A DNA stretch of 64,000 nucleotides from Amyloporia xantha (taxonomy: Eukaryota; Basidiomycota; Agaricomycetes; Polyporales; Adustoporiaceae), in contig JAYKKR010000054.1 in assembly GCA_036971615.1 (NCBI GenBank), forward strand, positions 1 to 64,000. The letters run 5' to 3'. A program made the translations under genes and the position numbers. Shown one piece after another: positions 35,702-48,200 of the stretch; within the stretch, counting starts at the first letter, position 1, and the number at the start of each line of letters is the position of its first letter. The notes under the pieces were generated by a model. That model was not told where the DNA came from. It ran no database searches and worked only from the letters and a program-made list of their open reading frames with translations.

Positions 35702-37847
35702 ATGAAGAACACAGAAGACGTGTACGTAAAGGCTCTGGGTGACCAGGACTTCGGGGCGCGGGAGAAGGAAGACACTATCGTGGTGGATGACGTCCGACTA
35801 GCCGAGCTGGGATACAAGAGCGAATTTAGGCGGGAATTTTCGGTAGGCTCGTGCTTGAACTGGAGAGCGTGAATCCCTCACACACCAGCATGGATAGATG
35901 ATCGAAACGATTGCGTTCTCGTTCTCGATCATGGCCGTCATCCCAGGCATATCGTCCACTTTGTCCATTTCTCTTCCTTCAGGTGAGCTTATTTCGCGGT
36001 CGGGCTATACTGCTGCTTATGCCAAATTAAGGGGGACATGTCGGCGCTGTATGGGGCTGGTTTATTCCGTGCTGGTTTGTCATGTGTGTCGCAGCGTCAA
36101 TGGCCGAACTAGCATCCTCCATGCCGTCAGTACATCATTTGGCCCAAGGGCATGCCTGTGCTAATTTAACGATCAGAACGAGCGCAGGATTGTACTATTT
36201 CTCGGCCAAAATGGCGCCTCCACGATACTCGGCCCTGGCAGGCTGGATCACTGGCTGGGCTAACATCACCGGTCAAGTCACGTTGGTGACCTCCATAGAC
36301 TATACACTGTAAGGATCAGTGTGTGAGTGAAATTATCATCATACTTACCGGTTCTCGACAGCGCGCAGATGATCACCACAGCCATAGCTGTCGGGACTGA
36401 CGGGGCCATGAACTTGGGTGCCGGGCCTACATATGGAATTTTGCTCGCATTGCTCTTCATACATGGCTGTATCTGCTCCGCTGCGACGAAGGTCCTGGCA
36501 CGCCTCAATCTATTCTACGCGTTCGTCACTTGTATGTTTCCCAGTTGGCTAGTCGATGATATTTTGTAAGCTAATCAAATCACAGTCGGTACAACGGTCG
36601 GGGCAATAATTGCTCTCATTGTCTGCTCAGGAAACAACGGCAGGAGAGTCTCTACTAAGGATGCCTTCACAAAATTTGAGAATTATACAGGCTGGTCAAA
36701 TGGTCCGCTAATCTGTTCATTTATCAAACTCCCTATGCTATACTGACTACATGTAGACGGGTGGGCGTTTCTCCTGGCATTCACCGTGCCGATGTGGACA
36801 TTCACTGGCTGTAAGTTATTCGAAGTGTACTGTTTATACATGCTGCTCACGCCGAGTCAGACGACTCTGCTGCTCATATCTCTGAAGAGATCTCCGGTGC
36901 CGCGCGTGCAGCCCCGGTCGCCATTCTGGTCTCGGTCGCCTCTGTAGGGTCATTGGGCTGGTTGCTATCCATCGCTGTGTCCTTTGCCACTGCTTCAGTC
37001 CCCACGATACTCGAATCCAACCTTTCGTTATCCATGGGTCAGCTCCTGCTTGATGTAGTCGGCAGGAAAGGCATGATGGCGATATGGTGCCTCACGATCA
37101 CGGTCCAGGTAGGATGCCCACCTCGGCGGCCGTATAAAATTTGGAATAGCTCCTTACCTCCATCTGCAGTTTCTTTGTGGTGCTGCCCAGGGCGTAGACG
37201 CTTCCCGCGTTATCTTTGCGTTCGCACGGGACAACGCACTGCCGGGCTCCCGCTGGTGGAAGCAGGTGAACCCCTACACCCAGACGCCGGTGAACGCGGT
37301 GTGGTTCGTCATGTTCCTCGCCGCAATCTGCGGGCTCCTCGGGTTTTCTGCGACGGCGCTGACATCTCTCGCTGGGTGACGAGCTTCTCACATGATCTTC
37401 TGCAGACGCCCTGATAACCTAATTTCACTTTTTTACACCACAGCGCGTCTGTCATAGGCATGTACACTTCGTATGCGACGCCTATCCTCCTGCGGATCAC
37501 GTCTGGGAGGGACAAGCTTGTACCGGGACCGTTCTCCCTGGGGCGCTGGTGTACGCTCATAGGTAGTATCGCGGTAGCATGGGTGGCATTCATTATCGTG
37601 TTGCTGTGTTTCCCGACAACTCGGGCGGCTACGCCGGAAGACATGAGTGCGTGCCGTTCTCATGTAGTGCTTCGATGCCTTGTTGAAATTGTCTGATCAA
37701 CTCACAGACTACGCCGTTCTGATCATTGGGGCTGTCTTCCTATTTGCATCCGGCTGGTGGATATTGTCCGCGAGAAAATGGTTCGTGGGCCCGCTGTCCA
37801 ATATCGACGACAGGAGCTCCGTCACATCCTCGGTGAAGTCCGAATGA
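35702..37847 (+). CDS. amino-acid/GABA permease of the APC superfamily
   Basis: Plasma-membrane or organellar transporter with about 12 hydrophobic segments, close to 510 residues after removing some nine small introns. ATG 35702 begins MKNTEDVYVKALGDQD, then LAELGYKSEFRREFS just before TM1 (MIETIAFSFSIMAVIPGIS), as in fungal GABA/choline permeases (Uga4/Hnm1 group). Further exons: WFIPCWFVMCVAASMAELAS, SAGLYYFSAKMAPPRYSALA, WITGWANITGQV, DSAAHISEEISGAARAAP (a family hallmark), FFCGAAQGVDASRVIFAFAR, SRWWKQVNPYTQTPVNA and GPFSLGRW. The last exon is NYAVLIIGAVFLFASGWWIL..., with the stop at 37845-37847. No frame damage was noticed. Substrate among amino acids, GABA and choline cannot be decided by eye. 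Confidence 0.9.
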
Positions 37848-38809
37848 CGGGTGATCAGAAATTAGGACTGGCCTATGTCCCCTTGGTATCTCAGGGCGGA
37901 CTTTACGCCCATGCGAAACTGTTTCAGTGACTCACCTCCTAGTTTCAGCCATGGACGTAGAGTTTGTCCCTAGTACGACTACAGGTAGATTATAATTGCT
38001 ACTCTTTCAGATTTACGGAGCGCTTGCGGACTCCGGATGTGCGAGATATTGCACTGTGACGAAAAGTCGATTTGTAGGAGAATCACAATTACATTGATAC
38101 TGAATTAAGAGACACATTCGAGCCGTACTACAAACCGAAACGCTTCACAAAACAGAAGATAATACAGGAACGGACACAGTATTTTAGACATTGGGGACAA
38201 ACCGAGACTCTGGAACAAACTCGAGGCCGATACACAAGTTGAAACTGAAAAGATACAAATAAAAACGGAAAAATCGATACATGCCGAGACAATTTACAGA
38301 TCGGGAGTATTATTCAGACAGACGTTGGAAAAGATCACTAAAGAAATTCTGAGAAAACCGTTTGACGAGTGAATGATTCGGAATGCCAGAGGATGCAAGG
38401 ATTGAAGCTTGAGGGTAGACTGACTACTGCACTTGTCCTTGAGGATGAACGCTTGTAGGCTTGCCGCTCTGATTGAACAATAAGCGGCGCTGCCCTGCCT
38501 GTCGTCTTCTCATTGTTGCTGACGCGAGAGCTGACGATACCGACACGCCCTTAAGGGGGAAAATTTAGATGCTTGTTGAAGGAAAGAGACACATCGACTC
38601 ACCTTGGTGACCTCCAATATGTGCGTCCCACGGAACGGACCAGCCGTGTTGGTGGTGGTAGTATTATCGAAGGTTGACCAAGAGCGCTGTCGTCGTCGTC
38701 GACGTCAGCCAGCCAGCATAGATCAGCCAGCTATTCGCAAGGAAAACAAGAGTGCCAAGCGAAATTGACAGCGAGGATCAAATTAAAGTGGTCCCCGAGG
38801 TTTCTACGT
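37848..38809. other. intergenic, no gene seen
   Basis: Convergent 3' region between the permease and the unknown membrane protein. 38080-38350 is purine-rich with loose repeats of the type GAGAC...AAAC, with no reading frame. Confidence 0.45.
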
Positions 38810-40393
38810 TCAGTATACAGAGTCTTCACTGCCAGCGAACGTGAAGATGAATTCGCCAGGGTAGTACTTCAAGTCGGGCTCGTCGCCACTGCCAGAGCAG
38901 CCGGGCTCTTGACAGTCGCCTACAGGAACGTCGTCGTAGGTATACTGAAGTTGGGGAGTGTCGTCGTCGTCTTCCAGAAGTGTCTCGTCTGAACCTGCAG
39001 CGGGAATGTCTCGACTGTCGAGCTCGCCGAAGCGCCATGCGTCAGTATCGAAGTCGAAGCTGTCCGTCTTCGCCGGCTGTGCAAACTCCCATTCCTTCCT
39101 AGGCTGGGGAGAAGCCCTAGTCTTTAAGAAGAACGCCCACGACATGTGCACGGGCTTCATGATACCAACGGCGTGATCTCGTAGCCAGAGTCGGAATCGT
39201 GCGCGAGCATCGTGTGCTGGGACAATGATCATGTAGACAACACAATCATACGGAATGTCGTCAGGATGAGCGCCACGGCGAGTGATCAACATGCGCACGG
39301 CAAGGATGACTGTACCATCGGTCCCGAGGCATATGTCAATCAGCTTGTGGGCGAGGACCATGCGGAGCTTGAGGAGAGCGTCGAGAAGAGGTAAATCACT
39401 GAGAGAGAAGTAGAAGCCAATGTGGTCGTCCTGGACAGTGCAATGTGTCTGCGAGGTAGAACTAAGACCAAAGACTGGACCGGGAAGAGAAGGCAAGTGT
39501 TCCAAAAGGCCACGGCAGAAGAAGGTTCGAAACGCCGTGGGTGGGCTAGTGATAGCCTGAGAAGTAAAGCCCTCAGGAACAAGAGAAGATTGCGTCGATA
39601 GATCAAAGTAGCTCCGGAGGACGGGCAGGTTCACTCTGTCAGTGATGTTGACCAATAACGGAGGACTCAGAGCGAGAGGCAGTGACGTTAAATGATCGAG
39701 GTAAGTGCGAGCCGAAAACACGCTTGGACTGTCAGCGAACGGACTCGCAGGCAATGACAGAGTGCAAGGTAACCGGGAAGAGGGTTGACCTGATCGTGGA
39801 CGACGAAGAGGTGCCATAGAAATCAATATATCCGGCTTCACGTCGATGAAGAACACGATCAAACGACGGAAAATTGCAGGCAGGGCTGCAGTATACAATA
39901 TGTACCAGAGCACCACACGACTCTCATAAGGTACAGTATCAGATTGCCGAGCGTGCATTGTGCGTCTCCTGTACGCACGATTGGCCGCTGGGGGGTGATG
40001 CGCCAGCGCACCCGTTGCCTATTACAATGTGACAGTTGCAGTAGTGGCCGACGAAGGGAAAAGGTAGATGCATACCTTCACAGCATTGGCATTCACGCCG
40101 GGGAACATCCAGACCAGCCAGATGAACAAGAAGACCGCGGAGACGAGGATGCACAGTACCCAGCAGACGATAGCCCAGAGCGTGGTGTCGGAGGTCACGA
40201 CGACCGGTCGCGTCGGCGAGGGCGTAAGAAAGATATCGTCGTTGACGGTGGGCGTTGGAATCCAAGTTTGAGCAACGGGCTTCTCTGATTCGAGGCCGGA
40301 AAGCAGAGCCTGGAGGAGGACCGCAGCGCGCAGCGCATGCCGAAAATTCGCGAGAAGAGAGAGGTGAAGTACATGCAGTATATGCAGGAACAT
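38810..40393 (-). CDS. unknown multi-pass membrane protein
   Basis: I do not recognise this gene. Exon 1 (40393-40076) and exon 2 (40018-38810) join in phase through a 57-nt intron to give about 508 residues. Start ATG 40393 (MFLHILHVLHLSLLANF) is inferred; an upstream in-frame ATG exists at 40525. Hydrophobic segments: residues 1-16, about 70-96 (TLWAIVCWVLCILVSAVFLF) and about 141-166 (VVLWYILYTAALPAIFRRL). The remaining 340 residues are soluble, with a Ser/Pro-rich part, a globular stretch around residue 300 (ICLGTDGTVILAVRML) and an acidic C-terminus rich in Asp, Glu and Tyr. The length of uninterrupted frame and the clean intron are the main support. Confidence 0.65.
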
Positions 40394-41521
40394 GATGGTA
40401 CGAAAGAACGAGTTTTGGGGGGGGGACGAGGGAAGGGCTCTGTCTTTTATGTTCAACTTGAACATGACATCGGCAGTGGCCGACGTCTGGCACCGGCGGG
40501 GAATCGGGGCCGTCGCCGCCGTCACAGGCTACCACCGGCGATCGAGACTGTGCTATGGATCCGGCGGTGGAGTCCTGATCGCCGGCGATCCCGCTGCACG
40601 ATCGACGACATACCACCGCTTCGCCGACGCGCTCTCCACAGCGTCTCCCAGAGAAGCAGGCAGCACCGCATCAACACTGCACTTGAACTCACCGAGCCAG
40701 CAGCTGCCATATACAGGAGAGGCATTTTCACGATGTGACTCACATATAGCAATACCTTCGTAGGACCCGCCATGCTGTGTCTCTTACAGTGCACAGCCTG
40801 CACGGTATGCATTATATCTGAGTCATTCACGAGACTAGCACTGACAGTCAGCACAGCTTTTAGTTAAGGATATCTTGTCGCATAATTTGTGAAGTGCTCA
40901 CCTGCGCGGCACCCGTAAAGGAAGCACTACGTATCTGAAACTGGCAGAGTAGTTAATAGCGGTCAAGTTGTGGAAACCATGAAATAAGTCACGTCGCCGA
41001 AACAAGAATGATGAGTCAAATGTCAGTCACTCCTCCGAAAGAGCTTAATAGACATGCTGAGCTCTTCCAAACAGTTCGGAGAGGGGTTTAGGGTGCAAAA
41101 TACAGAGACCGGTCTCAGACAAGGACGCCACTTGTCAAGCACGTATCATGTGACCGCACCTGAACGAGACGTAAGTCACAATTTCTGGTAAGAAGTCTGT
41201 CACCTTCGATATTCTGATACGGACAAACAGCCCAGTGAGTATTTCATAGCTTTTTTCGGGGGGTGCAGAGTGCGGGGATCCTGATTTCGTGCAGCGTGGG
41301 CAGCTGTAATGTCGCGGGCAGCTGTAATGTCGCGGGCAGCTCTGCCTCCGATCCTGACACGTCAGTCTCAAGCAGTCATTCTTCATACGGTATCGCAAAC
41401 GCGACTTTGATAGATTGTAGCTTGTATCGCTCCGATTGCAGCCGTGCAACACGCTCGGAGCCGCTTCTAGGAAAATATGAGCATGTTTGTATATTACTTT
41501 GTTCGCATCCGCTTTTGGCTA
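40394..41521. other. intergenic up to the tandem duplication, with an 18-bp tandem repeat
   Basis: No gene is supported; overlapping frames at 40400-40760 run antisense to each other with no recognisable content. At about 41298-41342 the unit GCAGCTGTAATGTCGCGG is repeated about 2.5 times. Confidence 0.45.
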
Positions 41522-43866
41522 GGGTGTGGACCCACAGCGTGTGCCATATTTAGCAACTGCTCCTCATCCCAGACAGTACTTGTGAGATGGTATAAGACTC
41601 ACCCTTCTCTACGGTGGCGATAGCACTAGTAAGACATCAGCATCAGCACGCAGGATCATGAGAATGAGCTAACCAACTGCGTATAATTGTGACTTTCGAT
41701 CGTCTGGTCGGGTACTGACGTGCCTGTAATCCTAATATCTACGGTGATGCCTTCAGCCCGACACGTGTATCCTTCTCTGCATGGCCTTGTGATGATGTTT
41801 GACGACAAACAGGTGGTTAGTCTTGCCTGCTGGCAGCTTGCAGGAGTTTCACATGCCAATTGTTCAGAAAGGGGTTCGAAATGCGCAGATACACTACCGG
41901 ACAGCCGACGAGGTCCGGACAGTCTGCGACTAAGGCGTCGGGTGCGCCACATGTATGTTTGCTTGCATGTCATCATGTTCCACAGTGTATACACGGTGCT
42001 CCCCTTGTTTTGCAAAAGGGTTCAAATATTCTACTTCTATGATGGTCTGTCAGTAGTACATCGGATGGACATCAGCATGACTGGTGTACACGTTCCTGAA
42101 ACTAATACACCGATTTGGACTCACAGGATGCATTTAAACAAGGTGCTGCATACACGAAATCGATGAGATAGAGCGGCAGAGAGTTCTCCGTGCACTAGAA
42201 CAGTCAGTAGAGTTAGCATCACCCGAAATTTATGATTGATGCAAGAGGGTACGTACCGCACCGCTATGCCCCATTTATGCAGAAAAGCTTCGAATGCTGC
42301 TGTTTCGCCCTTGTACATCATTCCAGCGATGGAAGTCCAAAGGAAAACAACAGCGCGGAACATTGAGAACAATACGATTGGTCTAATTTAGTGTCAGAAA
42401 GGAACCTCGTTAATGATGGCGACCTGCGAAGCCGCGTGCCAGTGAGCACGTACGTAAAGTGACTCGATATTCTCGAGTGTCCTGTAGTTGCTAAGAACAG
42501 CACTGGACCCACACCGTGCAAAATCAATCATGGTCGGCTTTGCGTCCACCCCAAATCACTGCGTTCCAACTAGAATCCGTACGAGCTTCGCCGTCGATTT
42601 CTTGTCCAATAGCGCCGTACAGCCATGAAGAAGATAGCATCGCATCTCTTCATTCCAGGGTCTGTGCACTAATGGCCGGTCGGTCAGCATTAGCAGAGAA
42701 GTCGTGTCAAGTCCTTTCCTCCTCGTTTGTGACGTGCGGATTGCTGGATAAGCCTCAGCGCAGAACCTTTGGGACAAGACGGTAATAGTGCTGACGTAGA
42801 GCATGAGAATACAAGTATTTGGGGGCTTCAGTCACCGCGATCTATCGTTTGTATAGATCATCTGCGTGCACGCGAAGAACTGGTGTCGTTCAATTGCTAT
42901 AATGGCCAGTGAAGATTGAAAGAAGCGTGCCAATCTCATCGAGATTCCAGAGCACATTGGAGGCTTCCCTCCATTGCTAGAAATAAGTGATATCGAAACT
43001 TGACCGTACGATTCACCATGAGCTAGACTAAAACGAAAACACACCAGAGGGTAGGTGCAGGCACGAGGGGTTGCAGGCACAGCGGTAAACAACAGCTACA
43101 GAAATCAGATACGGGTGCTTGAATCTGATTCTCCAAGTACTTCTCGAACGCAGAAGTACCACACCAGTGGCACGGCGCGAGGAGACTGAGAGGAGTCAAC
43201 CGTGCCATATCTGACGATGTGGGAGTAAATTGGGCGGTGCTACTATACCATATCCCGCATAGACCAGAAAGCAATTCCATGCTCCCTGGGCGTACTCTGT
43301 CCTTGCTTTTCGTGGTTTCTCCATTCGCGTCAACGCTCCATTTCATTACCTATGGTTATCCGTTTATGATTTCCCCGTATACCAACGTGTCCTATTCGGC
43401 ACATACGCTTAGCATAGGACAATAGATCTGTGGAAACAAGCTCAACAAATTCTTTCTCACCCAGAAGACGCCGATGTCCAGCTATGATGGATATGTTATT
43501 GATAGCGGCGAATGGACTCTAGTAGGCTCGGTCCCTGTTTGCAATTGGACCCTTAAAGATTTCGACCCCATTGTGAAATGATCAGACGAGTATGAGGAGT
43601 GAGCAAGGCTTCAGAAGAGAAAGAAACGTTTGAAGCTCAGTCAGATTGATCATTGGAGGCACTGCCGGAAGATTCTGATTTCGAAAACGGCATGTGACCG
43701 CGACTGTGAGAGACGCGTACGCGTTCAAGCCGTGTCAAGGCGCCACACTAGCAACTGGGGCAATCCTCAAACTCGGGCGCAATTGCATCCGGACTCTGCT
43801 ATTTAAGCAGCAGCATTTAGGCGGCTCAAATCAGCACGCAGCCCCTCCTCGCTTTCCATCATCACG
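41522..43866. other. left part of unit 1, no assigned gene
   Basis: Minus-strand frames are shared with unit 2 (for example MKWSVDANGETTKSKDRVRP at 43346, matching 49815) but so is all the surrounding DNA, so conservation is not evidence of coding. They might be exons of a small leftward gene; I cannot join them convincingly or name a family. Confidence 0.4.
43800..43807 (+). promoter_or_regulatory. TATA-like box of NTPase copy 1
   Basis: TATTTAAG ends about 60 bp before ATG 43867 and is followed by CAG in both copies. It stays conserved although the flanking promoter has diverged between the two units, which supports function. Confidence 0.45.
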
Positions 43867-46800
43867 ATGCATCCCACTCTTGCCACCGGAACCGTTAGTG
43901 CGCCAGGAGCCGACAAAATCCCGGCCAAGCGAAACCCGTCAGGCAGCTCCCTGGATGGTCAGTCACCGAGCAAGAAACGCGCACAGGAAGTGCTTCCAAT
44001 CTCCGACGACGATTGGGTAGCGCTCAATCCCCAGCTGCACCAATGTGTCGAAGTAGCTGCACAGCTATCAGGTTTCACAATGGAAACTGTCCCCGCAATT
44101 TTTCCTGGCCTTCGCTCTCAGCGCCCATATAACAGTATTTCTCTGGTTATCTCTCTGCTTGCTGCACTTTCTTCAAAATTAATCGAAGCACGTCCGTCTC
44201 TCCAATCTATTGTAGAAGAAATTGGCGTCGACAGTCGTGAGGAGCAGGCTAAAGCGAGTGAAAGGATGCACGCCGAATTCAAAACAGATGATTATGTCGG
44301 ATTGGAAAAACTCTTTGATGGGGCTATAAAATCCGGCAAATGGCAAGAGGTGTGCAACATCGGTGAGTTTTTCCTCGTAGTCGGCTTGCATAACATTCAA
44401 GTTGACGAAAAGTTTTAACAGAGTTTCTTAGACGTCGCGATTCCACAGGCAAAGAAGCAGATGAACGTAGACAGGATATATATATAGAGGAACAGATCAA
44501 GGGTACGTGCGGATGTTATCATTGCGACTCTCTGGATTCTGACCTATAGTGCAGCGGTGAAGGATGCTTGGGCCATTCCCTTCGCAGGCGAGGCAGCATC
44601 AGCTGTCTGGGAAAATATTGTCGCACACTTTAAACCAGCGATGATGAACGCCATGGCGTCCGAGAAAATCTACGCGAACTATTTCACTATTGTCCAATCC
44701 TCTGGTATGGGTAAATCCCGAGTGGTTGACGAGCTGGCAAAGAGCCGTTTTGTGATTCCCATGAATCTAAGGAGTGGTGGACATGGTGCGTCAGATATTT
44801 GAGCTCATACGCTGGCAGTGTAACAAGTACTAATGACCGATATATAGGTTTTCCTCCTCCAGATGTCAAACTTAGGGATTTTCTAACAGCCCATTTCGAT
44901 GACTCGGACACGGTCTTCGCGCGGGCCTCTGCCTGTTTGGAGGCATTATTCGAAGAGTCGCAGAAACAAGTGTTACAGATCAAGCAAGATGGCCAGATGC
45001 GGACGGAGACACAAATTGCGTCCGAATTCAGAGAATTGATGTCCCAGGGTCAGACGGCGAATAAGCATGGTCCATTTCGTGTGAATTTCTATGATAATGT
45101 GGTCAATAAGGCAAATGAGGTGAGAACGTCAACAGCTTCATCATATGTGCTGATATTGATATGGTAAATACCACAGAAACTCGAAGGCGGAACGTCCCGC
45201 TACATGAGGGAGCATGCCTCACCGAGCAGAATCAAACCCGATGGAGAGGAGTCTGTCATCTTTGGGCCGGTAGCCGCTTTCGAGGAGCTATACGAAACGT
45301 TGACAGAAAACGTGCAGCTGTCGGTTGGGAGCAATAAGGTAAGCAGGTATGGTATTGGTCATTTGTGACTGTGAAGCTGACTCGGAAATACAGAGTACCA
45401 GCAAGTCTGCGGCGGAAGAGAAACGACTACCTCGGGTTGTACTGGTCTTCGATGAAGCGCATTCTCTCAACATGAAACAGGGGAAATTCACTTCTTCACC
45501 GGATGCGACGTCGACTCAGACCAAGTCGGATACTGAATCAGAAGGCACGAATTTCGTTCAATTGCGGCGCGCTCTTAGGGGGCTCAATAGTTGCCACATG
45601 TTTTCCCTCTTTCTTTCGACAACAGGCAACATGTTTCAAATTTCTCCTATGGTTTCAACAAACCCTTCAAGGAGGGTGGCAGAGGGCGGCCTTAAACTTA
45701 TCCAGCCTTTCACAGATCTTGGATTTGATCACCTTGCTAAGAAGTTTCGCGATGATGGTGGTTGGACTTTGGAATTCGTGACTTCGGATGAGTATATGGC
45801 GCATCTTGGTCGCCCATTGTGAGTATCTCCACTTGACAGTACCGGTAATGTTCTCGCTGTTTATTCTCACAGATTCGGCTCCCTTTATGATAAACGAAAT
45901 GCAACGACGGAAGAGCTCCTTATCCCATTCGCAGCAAATAAATTGCTGGCCGAAGACCAGGGAAGAATGACGGGACTGCGAGACAGCCAGACGTTCGCAG
46001 TGCTTTCCCAGAGACTAGCGTTGGAGTTCAAGACCACGCCCTTCATTCTTGCCCAAGAAGAGGAGCAGGTCGAGTACCACATGCGGGTGTGTATGAAGAT
46101 CGATGCGATAAACTTTGCATGCTCTGGGAATCAGAACGACTTCCAAAGCATGCAAAGTGTCTCGGGATCCGAACCACTCTTGGCTGAAGCAGCCTACTTT
46201 GTGATGCAAGACAAAGGCTTGCAGTTTGATCCACCTGCTGCGCTAAATCTTGTACTGCAAGGGTATGGGATAGACCAAGGTGATCGAGGAGAGCTCATCG
46301 TCCTCCTGTTGATGACCCTCGCACGGGATCGTACCGTTGGATCGCCTCGCAGGGACGGCAGACCAGAAAGCGGCACTCGTGTTTTGAGTCTGGCGAGCTT
46401 TCTACACAATCTCTTCCGCGTGTCATGCTGCGACGTCCTCGATACAGTACCGACTCACAACTCCCCTCATTCGGAATCCAAGACACTGCGAACGCACATC
46501 GAGGATTCCCATTTCCATTTCAATCACTTCCACAAGGTCCACCAGCTCGACGCTATGCGGCGCAAGAACATCATGCGCTTGATGGTGCGCGGCGCAGGGG
46601 TCATATGCGGCAATTGTCAACCTGGCATTGACGGTGTCATAGCTTTCTGTGCTGAAGGGAAGGTCATCTCTATTCAGAACACGGGGCTTCTCATGTGGAA
46701 AGTCAAATTGGATAAGAGATACACCAGCACTCCCAAATGGGAGCTCTTCGACATCATGGATCCTGCCAAGCTTGGCTTCTTCGATGACGAGAGGCCGCAG

Positions 46801-47172
46801 GACATGCCAGAGAAGCCAGTTCCTATCATACGGATTGTATTTGCACTTGCAGTAAAGACACCTTCTGTCATGGTTAGACCGGCGGCGGAAGATGGAATGG
46901 ACGAGAAACCAGGCGCAGGGAATGGAAAGTTTCGGACCTACGATATATGGTGTGCCGGGCTGAGTCACGAAACTCTTGCACCCATCACTGACCAACCCGA
47001 CGCGGAGAAGTGGAATGCTCTGCTACAAACCTGGTACGGTTGGGAGGCGATTTATACGGACGAGAACATGTCGCCATCGCGGAAAGCGCTTCGCCAATCC
47101 CAGAATCCCGGAGCAGGCACTGATGACGGATTCTCCTCGAACTGGATTGATCTGGATGGGCAGAGGGTATGA
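43867..47172 (+). CDS. Crinkler/RHS-like P-loop NTPase with candidate PD-(D/E)XK C-terminus, copy 1
   Basis: About 985 residues in seven exons (43867-44362, 44422-44502, 44555-, 44850-, 45178-, 45393-, 45871-47172). N-terminal about 190 residues: a disordered leader with a basic nuclear-signal-like SPSKKRAQ, then helices. NTPase core: Walker A SSGMGKSR at about 44700, Walker B VVLVFDEAHSL at about 45435, sensor-like SLFLSTTG at about 45607. The C-terminal half has GDRGELIVLLLMTLARD, GVICGNCQPGIDGVIAFC, ISIQN and WKVK. The E...D...(Q)xK spacing suggests a restriction-endonuclease-like fold. This layout is that of the Crinkler/RHS effector class in fungi and oomycetes (NTPase plus nuclease). 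The family call is inference; no frame damage was noticed. It differs from copy 2 by about 10 extra residues (INFACSGNQN region, about 46107-46140). Confidence 0.72.
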
Positions 47173-47485
47173 AACTGACCGCGACGAAGGGGGTCTTACC
47201 GCTCATACGATTGCTATCGTCCTCAGACCGGTCTGGGTCGTAAGTAATGGTACTTGATCGGTGATTCTATTACTACTAGCGTTCGCGTGGCTCTGATATT
47301 TATAACGAGTTTTGCTTCATGAAAGTAGTACGATGTCGACATGATGAAACAACGTACAATCATATTCAGCGATGGCAACGATGACAGCGATGACCTAGTC
47401 AAGCATAAGGACCATCCCAGGACCGAATGACGCGTGACGGCCGATGGCCCAGTAAAATGACCTTTCTCGCTGCAATAGCTCAGTG
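47173..47485. other. 3' region of NTPase copy 1
   Basis: Downstream DNA shared with unit 2; near 47360 it shows the uninterrupted form (AACAACGTACAATC) of the site that holds a 247-bp insertion in unit 2. No gene. Confidence 0.5.
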
Positions 47486-47685
47486 GGGTGTGGACCCACA
47501 GCGTGTGCCATATTTAGCAACTGCTCCTCATCCCAGACAGTACTTGTGAGATGGTATAAGACTCACCCTTCTCTACGGTGGCGATAGCACTAGTAAGACA
47601 CCAGCATCAGCACGCAGGATCATGAGAATGAGCTAACCAACTGCGGATAATTGTGCGTCTTTCGATCGTCTGGCTGGGTACTGAC

Positions 47686-48192
47686 AGGACCCCGGCGAAG
47701 CCCCCAAGAGCCTCGATCCCATTTGGTCCGAAAATCGGCCAAAATTTCGAAAATGTTCGATCCAAAAGGCCGAATTTGGGGGGCGTAGGTCGAAATGTTC
47801 GGTGCCATAACGGTCCGAAATGTACCTCTCAGCCCGCATGTCCGATCCTATCAGGGCCGAAATCCGGCCAGTCCTGGCGCGGAAATGGACAGGCCGGTCA
47901 AGCCGACGGGCATCTCCTCAGACGCTGAGACGCCTCTTCGGTCCCCTGCCGAATGCTCTTCCGTGATCCAGATGGCGTGCAGACGGCGCCGAACAATTCC
48001 AGCACCGCCCGATGAGCAGATCGGCCTTTTTTGCGAGGCTTTAGCGATTTTAAGAGGTTCGATCCCATTTGGGGCCGAAATCAGGCCTTTTGCCGCGAGG
48101 TTATGTGCCCAAAGTCCGAATTGGGCGGCGGGCGAGGTCCGAACGAAGGACGATTTGGGATCGAGGCTCTTGGGGGATTCGCCGGGGTCCTG
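47686..48192. mobile_element. 507-bp non-autonomous TIR element (hAT-like MITE)
   Basis: Ends are inverted repeats of about 36 bp with one mismatch: AGGACCCCGGCGAA.CCCCC on the left and its complement on the right. It is flanked by an exact 8-bp duplication GTACTGAC (47678-47685 and 48193-48200). Unit 1 carries a single GTACTGAC at 41712-41719 and no insert, so the boundaries are proven by comparison within the window. An 8-bp duplication is typical of hAT transposons. No transposase frame. Internal sub-repeats of GATCCCATTTGG.CCGAAA occur near 47716 and 48061. Confidence 0.88.
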
Positions 48193-48200
48193 TACTGACG

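Larger units (their letters stand above)
41522..47485. repeat. tandem duplication, unit 1 (about 5.96 kb)
   Basis: Starts at GGGTGTGGACCCACAGCG (41522), which recurs at 47486, and ends after CTCGCTGCAATAGCTC (about 47481), which recurs at about 54179. The unit contains a non-coding or unassigned 2.3-kb left part and one complete effector-type NTPase gene. Units lie head to tail. Unit 1 lacks both insertions found in unit 2, so it shows their empty sites (41712-41719 and about 47360). Confidence 0.9.

Noticed and set aside
43023..43346. Minus-strand frame conserved between both duplicated units
   Set aside because: The whole surrounding DNA is equally conserved, so conservation gives no evidence for coding; no family recognised.
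48055..48070. GGTTCGATCCC resembling a tRNA B box inside the 507-bp element
   Set aside because: No matching A box or cloverleaf could be drawn; it is part of the element's internal sub-repeat.
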